Source of the DNA: Streptomyces sp. BV286
GTDB taxonomy: Bacteria; Actinomycetota; Actinomycetes; Streptomycetales; Streptomycetaceae
Assembly: GCF_019090165.1 (NCBI RefSeq)
Contig: NZ_JAHRIB010000023.1
Coordinates: 1 to 64,000, forward strand
Length of the DNA: 64,000 bases
Direction of reading: 5' to 3'
Shown here one piece after another: positions 56,208-64,000 of the stretch. The notes beneath the pieces were generated by a model that was given only the letters and a program-made list of their open reading frames with translations, did no database searches and was not told where the DNA came from. Each line of letters starts with the position of its first letter. The stretch's first letter is position 1. The translations under genes were made by a program, and so were the position numbers.

Positions 56208-57621
56208 CGGTGTGGACCTGCATGTCGACCTGTCGCGTACCGGCTCCGGCCTGCGCAGAGGCCTCACGGACGCCTTGCGGGAGGCGGTGCGCGGCGGGCG
56301 GCTCGCGCCGGGCACCCGGCTGCCGTCGTCGCGCTCCCTCGCCGCCGACCTCGGCATCGCCCGCAACACGGTCGCCGACGCGTACGCCGACCTCGTCGCC
56401 GAGGGCTGGCTCACCGCGCGGCAGGGCTCGGGCACCCGCGTGGCGGAACGGCCGGTGCCGGTCCCGGCCTCCGCCGCCCGGCGGCCCCGCCGGTCCTGGG
56501 GGCCCGCGTACGACCTCGTCCCCGGCACCCCGGACCTCGCCTCGTTCCCACGCACCGAGTGGCTCAGGGCGTCCCGCCGGGCACTAACGGCGGCACCGAA
56601 CGAGGCCCTCGGCTACGGGGATCCACGCGGCCGCGTCGAACTGCGCACCGCCCTCGCGGGCTATCTCGCCCGGGCCCGCGGCGTACGCGCCGACCCCGAA
56701 CACATCCTCGTCTGCTCCGGGTTCGCCCACGGACTGATGCTGCTCGGAGCGGTGCTGCGGCAGCGGGGCGCGCGGGCGCTGGCGGTGGAGTCGTACGGGC
56801 TCGACGTGCACTGGGGCCTGATCGAACGGGCGGGGCTGGGTTCGGTGCCGCTGCCCTTCGACGAACTGGGCACGCGGACCGCCGAGTTGTCCGAGCTCGG
56901 CGCGAACGGCGGCGGCCCGGGCGGCACGGGAGGGGCGGGAGGGGCGGTGCTGCTGACACCCGCCCACCAGTTCCCCATGGGCGTCCCGCTGCACCCGGAC
57001 CGCCGTGCCGCGGCGGTCGACTGGGCGCGCCGCACGGGCGGGCTGATCCTGGAGGACGACTACGACGGCGAGTTCCGCTACGACCGGCAGCCCGTCGGCG
57101 CACTCCAGGGCCTCGACCCGGACCACGTGGTGTACTTCGGCACCGCCAGCAAGTCCCTCGCCCCCGGTCTGCGCCTCGGCTGGCTGGTCCTGCCGCCGGG
57201 CCTGGCTTCCGAGGTCACGGCTGCGAAGGGCGGGGCCGACTGGTCGTGCGGCGTCCTGGACCAGCTGACGCTCGCGGAGTTCATCACGTCGGGCGCGTAC
57301 GACCGTCATGTACGGGCCTCCCGCCTCCGCTACCGCCGTCGCCGCGACCAGCTCGTCGCGGCCCTGGCGGCCCGCGCCCCGTCGGTCACGGCCACCGGCA
57401 TCGCGGCCGGATTCCACGCCGTGCTCCGGCTCCCGCCCGGCACCGAGCGGTCGGTGGTCCGCGCGGCCGCCTGGCACGGCCTGGCCGTCCACGGCCTCAC
57501 CAGCTACCGCCACCCCACGGCCACGCCCCCACCACTGGACGCCCTGGTCGTCGGCTACGGCACCCCCTCGGACAGCAGCTGGCCAGGAGCCCTGGAGGCA
57601 CTGTGCGGGGCACTGCCGTGA
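56185..57621 (+). CDS. MocR/PdxR-type regulator (GntR HTH fused to aminotransferase domain)
   Basis: A 478-residue transcription factor. The N-terminal GntR winged helix (about 18-88; LREAVRGGRLAPGTRLPSSRS, GIARNTVADAYADLVAEGWL) is fused to a fold-type I aminotransferase domain with the PLP-binding lysine K323 in FGTASKSLAPGLRLGW and EDDYDGEFRYD before it. A Gly-rich insert lies at about 240-254. These proteins use the PLP domain to sense an amine or vitamin B6 rather than to catalyse. It is divergent from the AhpD/PEP mutase-like pair, the likely targets. PdxR function is possible, but no pdx genes are in view. Confidence 0.92.
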   Translation: MAGSWATFGVDLHVDLSRTGSGLRRGLTDALREAVRGGRLAPGTRLPSSRSLAADLGIARNTVADAYADLVAEGWLTARQGSGTRVAERPVPVPASAARRPRRSWGPAYDLVPGTPDLASFPRTEWLRASRRALTAAPNEALGYGDPRGRVELRTALAGYLARARGVRADPEHILVCSGFAHGLMLLGAVLRQRGARALAVESYGLDVHWGLIERAGLGSVPLPFDELGTRTAELSELGANGGGPGGTGGAGGAVLLTPAHQFPMGVPLHPDRRAAAVDWARRTGGLILEDDYDGEFRYDRQPVGALQGLDPDHVVYFGTASKSLAPGLRLGWLVLPPGLASEVTAAKGGADWSCGVLDQLTLAEFITSGAYDRHVRASRLRYRRRRDQLVAALAARAPSVTATGIAAGFHAVLRLPPGTERSVVRAAAWHGLAVHGLTSYRHPTATPPPLDALVVGYGTPSDSSWPGALEALCGALP

Positions 57622-57682
57622 CGGGGCGGGGTGCGGGTCGGCGCGTGCATGTGGACGGTCGGACCAGCCTGCTGCTCCGCCA

Positions 57683-58657
57683 CTACCGCGTGACCGGGTC
57701 CGACCCCGGAGCCGTGTCCGGGCCTGGCCCTGCCTCGGGCCCCGGCCCGGACCCGGACCCTGGCCCGGACCCGGACCCGGACCCGGACCCGGACCCTGCC
57801 TCCGCCACTGACTTCTCCGCCGGAGCCTCCCCGAAGCGTGCCAGTGCCAGCGCACCGGCCACCGCGACGGCGAAACCGAGTACGGCCAGCCACGCCAAGC
57901 CTTCGCGCGTACGGTCGCCGAGCCAGACGACGCCCACGACAGCGGGCCCGATGGTCTCGCCGATGACCAGCCCCGCCGTGGCCGTCGTCACCGAGCCGCG
58001 CTGGAGCGCCGAGGTGAGGAGGAGGAACGCGGAACCTCCGCCCAACAGGAGCGCATACGTCGCCGGGTTGGTGAGGAGCGCCGAGGGGGCGAGGTCGTCG
58101 ATCAGCCGGACCGACACCTCGACCACGCCGAACCCGAACCCCGCGCCCAGCCCGAGCGCGAGCGCCCGCCCCCGCCCGGACAGCCGCCCGGCCAGCGCCC
58201 CGACGAGCAGCACGGCGAAGGCGGTGCCGAGCATCGCGTACTTGAGTGCCGACGAGCCGGTCTTCTCGCCTTCCTCACCAGAAGCGAGCCCCAGCATCGC
58301 GAGCCCCGCGCACACCACCGCGACCGCCGCCCACTCGACCCTGCTCAGCCTTACGTCGAGGAGCCACGCCGCCACCACCGCCGTCACCGCGAGACTCGCG
58401 GCGAGGGCCGCCCCCACGGTGTAGATCGGCAACGAGCGCAGGGCCGCGATCTGCAGCAGGAACCCGACCCCGTCGAGCGCGAGCCCGACGAGATACCGCC
58501 ACTCGCGCACGGCCCTCAGGAACAGGGCGGCGTCCACACCGGACGGGCCGGGGGACTCCGTGACCGGCGCGGCCGCCCGCGCGGCCATTGCCTGCAACAC
58601 CGTCGCCGCCCCGAAGCACACCGACGCACCGAGCGCGCACACCATTCCAAAGAGCAC
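57683..58657 (-). CDS. DMT-family (EamA-like) transporter with Gly/Ser/Pro tail
   Basis: A 324-residue integral membrane protein with about nine to ten hydrophobic helices, for example [61 protein letters not shown] and [20 protein letters not shown]. The fold matches drug/metabolite transporters. The C-terminus is a low-complexity tail of alternating Ser-Gly and Pro-Gly encoded by hexamer repeats (CCCGGA-type, near 57750-57800). The GTG at 58657 opens on the first helix. It converges with the MocR gene and is divergent from glyA. Substrate unknown. Confidence 0.87.
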   Translation of the reverse strand: MLFGMVCALGASVCFGAATVLQAMAARAAAPVTESPGPSGVDAALFLRAVREWRYLVGLALDGVGFLLQIAALRSLPIYTVGAALAASLAVTAVVAAWLLDVRLSRVEWAAVAVVCAGLAMLGLASGEEGEKTGSSALKYAMLGTAFAVLLVGALAGRLSGRGRALALGLGAGFGFGVVEVSVRLIDDLAPSALLTNPATYALLLGGGSAFLLLTSALQRGSVTTATAGLVIGETIGPAVVGVVWLGDRTREGLAWLAVLGFAVAVAGALALARFGEAPAEKSVAEAGSGSGSGSGSGPGSGSGPGPEAGPGPDTAPGSDPVTR

Positions 58658-58947
58658 AAAGCGACTGTATGGGGTGGAGAGTTCAGGGCAGCCTCTCGCC
58701 CGACCGGGTCACTCGATCTTCGGGCCCGGGGGCCGGGGGCCGGGGGTCGGGAGGTCCGGCGGTCCGGCGGGCGGCGGCCAGGGGCCCGCAGGCGCAGGCC
58801 CGCAGACCCGGCGGTCCGGCGATCCGCAAGAGGTCGTCGAGGGCCCCACACGCACGCTTATCTGTCTTCTGTCTTCTGTCTTTTCGTCCTCCATCTTTCG
58901 TCGCTCGCATGATGGACGGCCAGCCCTGTCTCCTGGGTGTGCCCGGT
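58658..58947. other. glyA upstream region with polypyrimidine tract
   Basis: Between the DMT gene start and the glyA promoter there is a run of near-perfect heptamers (CTGTCTT three times, 58862-58882) inside a pyrimidine-rich tract to about 58910. Bases 58730-58830 are G/C-rich with short direct repeats. No gene is supported. Confidence 0.5.
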
Positions 58948-58953
58948 ACGCTG
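58948..58953 (+). promoter_or_regulatory. candidate -10 element of glyA
   Basis: TACGCT fits the TAnnnT pattern and would start RNA at about 58960, exactly the first base of the ZTP aptamer P1 stem. No good -35 box is visible. Confidence 0.45.
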
Positions 58954-58958
58954 ATCCA

Positions 58959-59036
58959 CGGGCCGTGACTGGCGCGCTGGGATGGGACCGACCATCGGGG
59001 AGCGGCCCAGCAACTGTGTGCCGTGCGCCTGGGCCG
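58959..59036 (+). ncRNA. ZTP (ZMP/pfl) riboswitch upstream of glyA
   Basis: The leader contains the class signatures CCGTGACTGGCG (58963-58974), ATCGGGGAGCG (58994-59004) and GCGCCTGGGC (59025-59034). P1 forms between GGGCCG (58960-58965) and CGGCCC (59003-59008), and P2 between GATGG (58981-58985) and CCATC (58992-58996). Known members bind ZTP or ZMP (AICAR), the purH substrate that accumulates when 10-formyl-folate is short, and turn on folate and purine genes including glyA. No poly-U terminator follows, so control is probably at translation of glyA (GGAGG at 59063). Confidence 0.9.
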
Positions 59037-59072
59037 AACCGTGAACGCCGAACGCCACGTCCGGAGGCCGTC

Positions 59073-60515
59073 ATGCCCGAGCCCCTTTCCACCGAATCCA
59101 CCGCCTTCCGCAGTGCCCTCGAAGTGATCCGCGCCGTCGAGCCCCGGGTCGCCGACGCCATCGGGCAGGAAGTCGCCGACCAGCGCGAGATGCTCAAGCT
59201 GATCGCCTCCGAGAACTACGCCTCCCCGGCCACCCTCCTGGCGATGGGCAACTGGTTCAGCGACAAGTACGCCGAAGGCACCGTCGGCCGCCGCTTCTAC
59301 GCCGGCTGCCGCAACGTCGACACCGTCGAGGCCCTCGCCGCCGAGCACGCCCGCGAGCTCTTCGGCGCCGAGCACGCCTACGCCCAGCCGCACTCCGGCA
59401 TCGACGCCAACCTCGTCGCCTTCTGGGCCGTACTCGCCCAGCGTGTCGAGGCTCCCGCCCTCCAGAACGCCGGCGTCCGCAACGTCAACGACCTCTCCGA
59501 GGCCGACTGGGCCGAACTGCGCCGCGCCTTCGGCAACCAGCGCATGCTCGGCATGTCCCTGGACGCCGGTGGCCACCTCACCCACGGCTTCCGCCCGAAC
59601 ATCTCCGGCAAGATGTTCGACCAGCGCTCCTACGGCACCGACCCCGCGACCGGCCTCATCGACTACGAGGCCCTGCGCGTCTCCGCCCGCGAGTTCAAGC
59701 CACTGATCATCGTCGCCGGCTACTCCGCCTACCCCCGTCTCGTGAACTTCCGGATCATGCGGGAGATCGCCGACGAGGTCGGCGCCACGCTCATGGTCGA
59801 CATGGCCCACTTCGCCGGTCTCGTCGCCGGCAAGGTCCTCACCGGTGACTTCGACCCGGTTCCGCACGCCCAGATCGTCACCACGACCACCCACAAGTCG
59901 CTGCGTGGCCCGCGCGGCGGCATGGTCCTGTGCGACTCCTCGCTCGCCGACCAGGTCGACCGCGGCTGCCCGATGGTCCTGGGCGGCCCCCTTCCGCACG
60001 TCATGGCAGCCAAGGCCGTCGCGCTCGCCGAGGCCCGCCGCCCCGAGTTCCGCGAGTACGCCCAGGCCGTCGTCGACAACGCCCGCGCTCTCGCCGAGGG
60101 CCTGATGCGGCGCGGCGCCAAGCTGGTCACGGGCGGCACCGACAACCACCTCAACCTCATCGATGTCTCCTCCTACGGCCTCACCGGTCGTCAGGCCGAG
60201 TCCGCCCTGCTCGAGTCGGGCATCGTCACCAACCGCAACGCCATCCCCGCCGACCCCAACGGCGCCTGGTACACCTCGGGCATCCGCATCGGCACGCCCG
60301 CGCTGACCACCCGGGGCCTCGGCGCCACCGAGATGGACGAGATCGCCGGCCTGATCGACCGGGTCCTCGCCACCACGGAGGCGGGCACCACGGCGAAGGG
60401 CGCCCCCTCCAAGGCCCAGCACATCCTCGACCCGAAGATCGCGGACGAGATTTCCCACCGCGCCACCGATCTCCTGACCGGCTTCCCGCTCTACCCGGAG
60501 ATCGACCTCGGCTGA
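59073..60515 (+). CDS. glyA: serine hydroxymethyltransferase
   Basis: PLP enzyme of 480 residues converting serine and tetrahydrofolate to glycine and 5,10-methylene-tetrahydrofolate, the main source of one-carbon units used by folD, purN and purH. Motifs: [37 protein letters not shown] and the PLP-lysine region [15 protein letters not shown]. It is about 60 residues longer than E. coli GlyA because of an insert after [10 protein letters not shown] (residues about 120-190), as in the longer actinobacterial form. The ATG at 59073 has GGAGG 5 nt upstream. Expression is probably switched by the ZTP riboswitch. Confidence 0.96.
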   Translation: MPEPLSTESTAFRSALEVIRAVEPRVADAIGQEVADQREMLKLIASENYASPATLLAMGNWFSDKYAEGTVGRRFYAGCRNVDTVEALAAEHARELFGAEHAYAQPHSGIDANLVAFWAVLAQRVEAPALQNAGVRNVNDLSEADWAELRRAFGNQRMLGMSLDAGGHLTHGFRPNISGKMFDQRSYGTDPATGLIDYEALRVSAREFKPLIIVAGYSAYPRLVNFRIMREIADEVGATLMVDMAHFAGLVAGKVLTGDFDPVPHAQIVTTTTHKSLRGPRGGMVLCDSSLADQVDRGCPMVLGGPLPHVMAAKAVALAEARRPEFREYAQAVVDNARALAEGLMRRGAKLVTGGTDNHLNLIDVSSYGLTGRQAESALLESGIVTNRNAIPADPNGAWYTSGIRIGTPALTTRGLGATEMDEIAGLIDRVLATTEAGTTAKGAPSKAQHILDPKIADEISHRATDLLTGFPLYPEIDLG

Positions 60516-60688
60516 GGCCACAGGCCCCGAGACCGGTACCGGCACGGGCACCGACAGCGGCACGACTCCAGCACCGGCCCGATATCGACCCCGGCCCGGG
60601 ATCGGCCGGGTACCGGCACCGACCCGGGCGTCGGCCCTGGCCCGGTATCGCGGTCCTGGCCCGGCCAGGGTCGGGCCCGGGCCGGGAT

Positions 60689-61495
60689 TCACAAGTCGAT
60701 CAGCTCTCGTCGTGGCTCCCGCGGCGGCCCAGGCTCATGCCGGGCCGCCGCGCGGCGTATCAGCAGGGTGCATCCGGAGCCGAGGACGAGTCCCGCAGCG
60801 AGTCCGCTCAGCACCCACCACTCGTGATCCGCCGGATCAGTCCCACCGCCCGCCGTGCGCCCCGGGCCGAACAGATCTCCCCGCTCCAACTGGTCGTAGA
60901 CCGCGCGGGATGCCCTGTGCCACCGGATGTCGTCGTCGTTCACATCGACCGCCGGGTCGCTCCTCGTCCAGGGAGTACCGTCCTCCGCGAGAAACACCTG
61001 GTCCTGGCGCCCCATGTAGACATCGCCTCCGGGCGCGCTGTCCGTGTCGGGCCAGCCGCCCACGCCGGTCGTCCCCCAGAGCACGGTGGCGACCACGGCG
61101 GGATGGCGGCCCTCGATCCAGTCCTGCGGGACCTTCTCCGTGTCCGTGGCGGACGGCCGCAACAACTGCCAGAGCCGCGCGAAGTCCAGCTCGCCGGTGC
61201 GCACACTGGTCGTCCGCCCCGTCCCACCGTCGGCCGTCACCACGGCAAGATTCGGAGTGCCGGGACTCGGTTTCGAGCCCGCTGCCGTTTCCGCCCCCGC
61301 CCTCATCCCCATCCCCAGCCCAGTTCCTGTCCCCGTCGCTTGTGACTGTGCCGCCAGTCCCTGTACCGCATGCGCCCGCGTTGTCCCCAGGCTGGCGGGA
61401 GCCACGGCGACGAGCGCGGCCAGGACGAGCGCGGCCACGACGCGCCCGACCGGCGCCGCACGACACGGCCCCCTCAGCCCGGCCCCGTCAGACAT
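60689..61495 (-). CDS. exported single-pass membrane protein, 268 aa
   Basis: Uncharacterised. It has an N-terminal signal sequence (VVAALVLAALVAVAPASLG, cleavage near AHA) and an extracytoplasmic domain of about 190 residues (VVTADGGTGRT; WLLRPS-like segments; VPQDWIEGRHPAVVATVLWG; DPAVDVNDDDIRW). A C-terminal helix (WWVLSGLAAGLVLGSGCTLLI) and a basic tail follow. This is the same topology as the preceding gene, whose stop overlaps its ATG by 8 nt, so the two are probably co-translated partners. They lie downstream of a sigma/anti-sigma pair and may be part of that regulon. It converges with glyA. Confidence 0.75.
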   Translation of the reverse strand: MSDGAGLRGPCRAAPVGRVVAALVLAALVAVAPASLGTTRAHAVQGLAAQSQATGTGTGLGMGMRAGAETAAGSKPSPGTPNLAVVTADGGTGRTTSVRTGELDFARLWQLLRPSATDTEKVPQDWIEGRHPAVVATVLWGTTGVGGWPDTDSAPGGDVYMGRQDQVFLAEDGTPWTRSDPAVDVNDDDIRWHRASRAVYDQLERGDLFGPGRTAGGGTDPADHEWWVLSGLAAGLVLGSGCTLLIRRAAARHEPGPPREPRRELIDL

Positions 61496-62225
61496 CTCTC
61501 AGCTCCTGGCGGGGCCCCGACTCCCGCTCCCTCCAGTGGCTCAGCCGCCGCACGCCCGGCCATCGCCCGACGAACGGCCGCAGCCCCAGGCCCAGCACGG
61601 CTCCCGTCACCAACCCTGGTATCGCCCACCACCAGTCGGTGTCGTCCGCCGTCGCGGCGACGGCCGTGCGGGACTGCTCCGTGGACGCGGGGGCAGGTGC
61701 CGCCGAGGCGTCCTCCGATTCCGAGGGAGCCGGAGAGGCGACCCCGGCGCCCTTCCCGGACGGTTCGCCCAGCACGCCGATCCTCTTCAACAGCGCGCGG
61801 ATCGCGGCTGGTTGCTTTGCCGTGTGCCAGTAGCCGTTCATCGACTCAGGTGCGTCGGCCGCTGTGTGTATCCAGACCTTCTTGCTGCCACGCATGTCCG
61901 GATAGACGCGGTCGACCCGCCACGGCGACACGTCGTGGAGCATCCAGGTGACATTGATCTGACTGCTGCCCACGCCCAGGCCCGGCGGCTCCTCGCTGGT
62001 GCCGCTGCCCGGCTGACCGAGGAGCCGCTCCAACTCCCTGTACTCCTCACTCGTGGTGTAGAGCGCCGTGCTCAGCCCGCTCTCCGGCGAGACCACCAGC
62101 ACGCTCGTCGGGCCGCCGGCCGTGGCGGTCGTGGCGCTCGACACCACCAGGCCGAACCCCAGCACCCATCCCGAGACCACCGCCCATCCCCGGCCCTCCT
62201 TCACCAGTGCTCGGACACTCCGCAT
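61488..62225 (-). CDS. exported single-pass membrane protein, 245 aa
   Basis: Uncharacterised paralogue-like partner of the next gene, with the same topology: signal sequence (VVSGWVLGFGLVVSSATTATAG), extracytoplasmic domain (TSVLVVSPESGLSTALYTT; NVTWMLHDVSPWRVDRVYP; KKVWIHTAAD), Ser/Ala/Pro linker, then a C-terminal helix (WWWAIPGLVTGAVLGLGL) and basic tail. The ATG at 62225 is used; a GTG at 62240 would add five residues. Its stop overlaps the following ATG. A 287-nt gap separates it from the anti-sigma-like gene. No known domain is recognised. Confidence 0.73.
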   Translation of the reverse strand: MRSVRALVKEGRGWAVVSGWVLGFGLVVSSATTATAGGPTSVLVVSPESGLSTALYTTSEEYRELERLLGQPGSGTSEEPPGLGVGSSQINVTWMLHDVSPWRVDRVYPDMRGSKKVWIHTAADAPESMNGYWHTAKQPAAIRALLKRIGVLGEPSGKGAGVASPAPSESEDASAAPAPASTEQSRTAVAATADDTDWWWAIPGLVTGAVLGLGLRPFVGRWPGVRRLSHWRERESGPRQELRDV

Positions 62226-62512
62226 CCAGCCCACCCCCAACCGGCCCCCGATGAGGCCGCCCGCACCTGCGTGTCACTTCTGGTACACCGCTCGACCCGC
62301 CGGGGTTCCCAACCGGCGCCGACGAATATTTCGGCCGTCGAAGCAGCCGGGAACCGTCGGACAGCGGTGCGGCCCCCCAAGCGGGGAAGCCGTCAACCGG
62401 CCGAAGCACGCCACGGCCCGGAGCACCGCCACCGCCCCAAGCACCCCCACCGCCCGACTGGCAGGCCCGCAGTGGATCCCGCCCCGGAGCCGGAAGGTCC
62501 GCGGCTCGTCCG

Positions 62513-63454
62513 TCAGGAGGCGGACCGGCCCAGTGACTTCGCGATGCCCACCGCCCGGGACTTCGAGGCCACGCCCTCCAGCCTGAGCGTCATGTCGCCG
62601 CCGTGCGTCCACAACAGGGTGGGTCCCGCTGTCCGTTCGGTGCGGGTGAACTCGCCGTCCCTGTCCACCAGCCAGAGGTGCAGGAGGTGAGGGGCGGGGA
62701 ACCACAGCGCGGTCCGCTCGACGAGGTCCGCGTCGGTGCCCAGCGGCACGTACTCCGGCTGTTCCTCCACGAGCTTGGTGAAGCCGGGGCTGAGCATCGC
62801 CGGGAACTCGTCCAGCCGGACCGTCCGCCCCCGCTCGCGCCAGCACAGACTGATCAGGAAGCGTCCCTTCGGTTCGCGGGTCACCGTCACCGCCTCCGGG
62901 GTCCCCAGGCCAGGGGGTACGAGCGGCGCGAAGCCCGCCCGCCGGCCGGCCTCCTCAAGCGTGAGGGAGGGCCCGCCGCAGCCGGGTACCTCGGCGCCGT
63001 GCGACGGGGTCACCGACGGGTCGTACCGCACCTCGACCCCGCCGAAGTCGAACCAGTCGACGACCGCCGCCCGCACCGGAGGCGTGAGCAGGAGGACCGC
63101 CAGCAGGGCGCACAGGCCCGCGGTGAGTGCGCGCCCGCGCGCCCGTGCCCAGCGGCGCACCGCCCGCAGCCGCTCCGCGGGTCCGGGCGGCTCGGCCACC
63201 GGGACCGGCACCCGCTCGGCGAGTATCCGCTCCAGGACCTGCTCGACCATCGACTCGCTGCCGGCCGCCCCGGGTTTGTCCAGTGAACGCCCGAGTGCCC
63301 GCAACTCCTCGGGCAACCGCGAGCTCCGCTCACGGCCCGGTCCGTCTCCCCGCTCACGACCGGTCCGGCCGCGGTCGCCTCCGCCACCGGACAACCGCGT
63401 GCCCCGCCCCTGGTCCGGTCCGTGCGGTCCGTGCGGTCCGTGCGTGTCACTCAT
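62513..63454 (-). CDS. anti-sigma-like single-pass membrane protein
   Basis: A 313-residue protein coupled to the sigma gene. The cytoplasmic N-terminus (about 1-105) is Gly/Arg/Pro-rich with a helical segment (MVEQVLERILAERVPVP). One membrane helix follows (ALTAGLCALLAVLLLTPPV, about 111-130), then an extracytoplasmic domain (AAVVDWFDFGGVEVRY; LVPPGLGTPEAVTVTREPKGRFLISLCW) resembling the C-terminal domains of ECF-associated anti-sigma factors (DUF4367/DUF4179 style). The ATG at 63454 has GGAGG 8 nt upstream and overlaps the sigma stop by 8 nt. It probably restrains the sigma factor until an outside signal arrives. Confidence 0.72.
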   Translation of the reverse strand: MSDTHGPHGPHGPDQGRGTRLSGGGGDRGRTGRERGDGPGRERSSRLPEELRALGRSLDKPGAAGSESMVEQVLERILAERVPVPVAEPPGPAERLRAVRRWARARGRALTAGLCALLAVLLLTPPVRAAVVDWFDFGGVEVRYDPSVTPSHGAEVPGCGGPSLTLEEAGRRAGFAPLVPPGLGTPEAVTVTREPKGRFLISLCWRERGRTVRLDEFPAMLSPGFTKLVEEQPEYVPLGTDADLVERTALWFPAPHLLHLWLVDRDGEFTRTERTAGPTLLWTHGGDMTLRLEGVASKSRAVGIAKSLGRSAS

Positions 63455-64000
63455 GCTCATCACCTCCTCTCCGTGGATCGCGGGTCCTCCGACTCCCCGG
63501 CCTTCTCAGTCCTCGCAGCTCTTTCGGGCTCCCCGAGGCTCCCGGCCCGCCCAGCGCGCCCGGCTCCTCCGCCCCTTCCGCCCCTCCCGGCCTGTCCGCG
63601 TGCTCCGCCGGCTCGGCATCCGGCAGCAGTCTGCCCAGCTTCCGCAGCGCGCGGTTGAGCCGGGACTTCACCGTCCCCCTGGGCCAGCCCAGGGCCTGGG
63701 CCGTCTCCGACTCGTCCATCTCCAGGAGATAGCGGTAGGTGACGACCAGACGGTGCTCCTCGCTCAGCCTCTCCAGGGCGGCGAGCAGGGCCGACCTGCG
63801 CTCGACCTCCAGGGCCGCGACCGCCGGGTCGGCCGATTCCGGTATCCGCGGCTCCGCCTCGACGAGCGCGGCCTCGCGGCCCGCCAGCGTCCGCTGGCGC
63901 ACCGCCGTCCGCACTGTGTTCCTCGTCTCATTGGCGACGATCGAGAGCAGCCACGGCTTGAAGGCCGCGCCGTCCCGAAAGCGCCCCAAGGAGCAGTAGG
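63447..64000 (-). CDS. ECF RNA polymerase sigma factor, N-terminus outside the window
   Basis: Partial gene: the frame runs off the right edge, so the start and most of region 2 are missing. Visible are the end of region 2 (FKPWLLSIVANETRNTVR), a linker, and region 4 (LLAALERLSEEHRLVVTYRYLL; helix-turn-helix ESETAQALGWPRGTVKSRLNRALRKL). A disordered Gly/Pro/Arg tail of about 55 residues, unusual for the family, follows. It leads an operon with the anti-sigma-like gene (8-nt overlap) and perhaps the two exported proteins further on. The promoter class it recognises cannot be told. Confidence 0.88.
   Translation of the reverse strand, partial: YCSLGRFRDGAAFKPWLLSIVANETRNTVRTAVRQRTLAGREAALVEAEPRIPESADPAVAALEVERRSALLAALERLSEEHRLVVTYRYLLEMDESETAQALGWPRGTVKSRLNRALRKLGRLLPDAEPAEHADRPGGAEGAEEPGALGGPGASGSPKELRGLRRPGSRRTRDPRRGGDEHE

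Overview
The window is chromosomal DNA of a high-GC actinobacterium, almost certainly a Streptomyces. The evidence is uniformly G/C-biased third codon positions, many GTG starts, leaderless or near-leaderless promoters, and a gene order that I recognise from memory as the Streptomyces core (pcrA, icmB, sucCD, purNH, folD, mdh, bet/pro genes, glyA). I see no tRNA, rRNA, CRISPR array, insertion sequence or phage gene. Both ends cut through loci: a LuxR-type response regulator at the left edge and an ECF-like sigma factor at the right edge.

Layout. 1-11.3 kb: response regulator, two secreted NlpC/P60 peptidases (one behind a c-di-AMP ydaO-type riboswitch), helicase pcrA, a membrane-anchored M23 peptidase, a lipase and icmB. 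11.6-19.7 kb: a divergent five-gene locus (DUF5691 and SWIM-finger genes leftwards; MoxR ATPase, DUF5682 and vWA genes rightwards) resembling the E. coli yehL/M/P/Q set. 19.8-38.8 kb: housekeeping genes (sucCD, purNH, folD, mdh) mixed with membrane, kinase and DNA-binding proteins. 38.9-47.2 kb: an accessory block with a four-gene trypsin/VMAP/MoxR/vWA-pseudokinase system, a divergent small gene and a MarR-GNAT fusion. 47.4-54.7 kb: betaine aldehyde dehydrogenase, a GMC (choline-type) dehydrogenase and a glycine-betaine-type ABC importer in one operon. 54.9-64 kb: PEP mutase-like enzyme, AhpD-like protein, MocR regulator, DMT transporter, glyA behind a ZTP riboswitch, and a sigma/anti-sigma cluster with two exported membrane proteins.

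Connections. Three promoters carry the actinobacterial DNA-damage (RecA-NDp, PafBC-type) motif TTGTCRGTG-N8-TAnnnT or a close variant: those of pcrA and of both arms of the SWIM/MoxR/vWA locus. This places that uncharacterised AAA+/vWA machine beside a repair helicase in a probable genotoxic-stress regulon. purN, purH, folD and glyA all serve one-carbon and purine metabolism, and the glyA riboswitch senses the purH substrate ZMP (AICAR). The ternary system at 39-46 kb has the architecture of the predicted NTP-dependent conflict systems built on VMAP proteins. Its largest protein joins a vWA domain, a kinase-like domain that has lost its key residues, and a ParA/MinD-like domain with a damaged P-loop.
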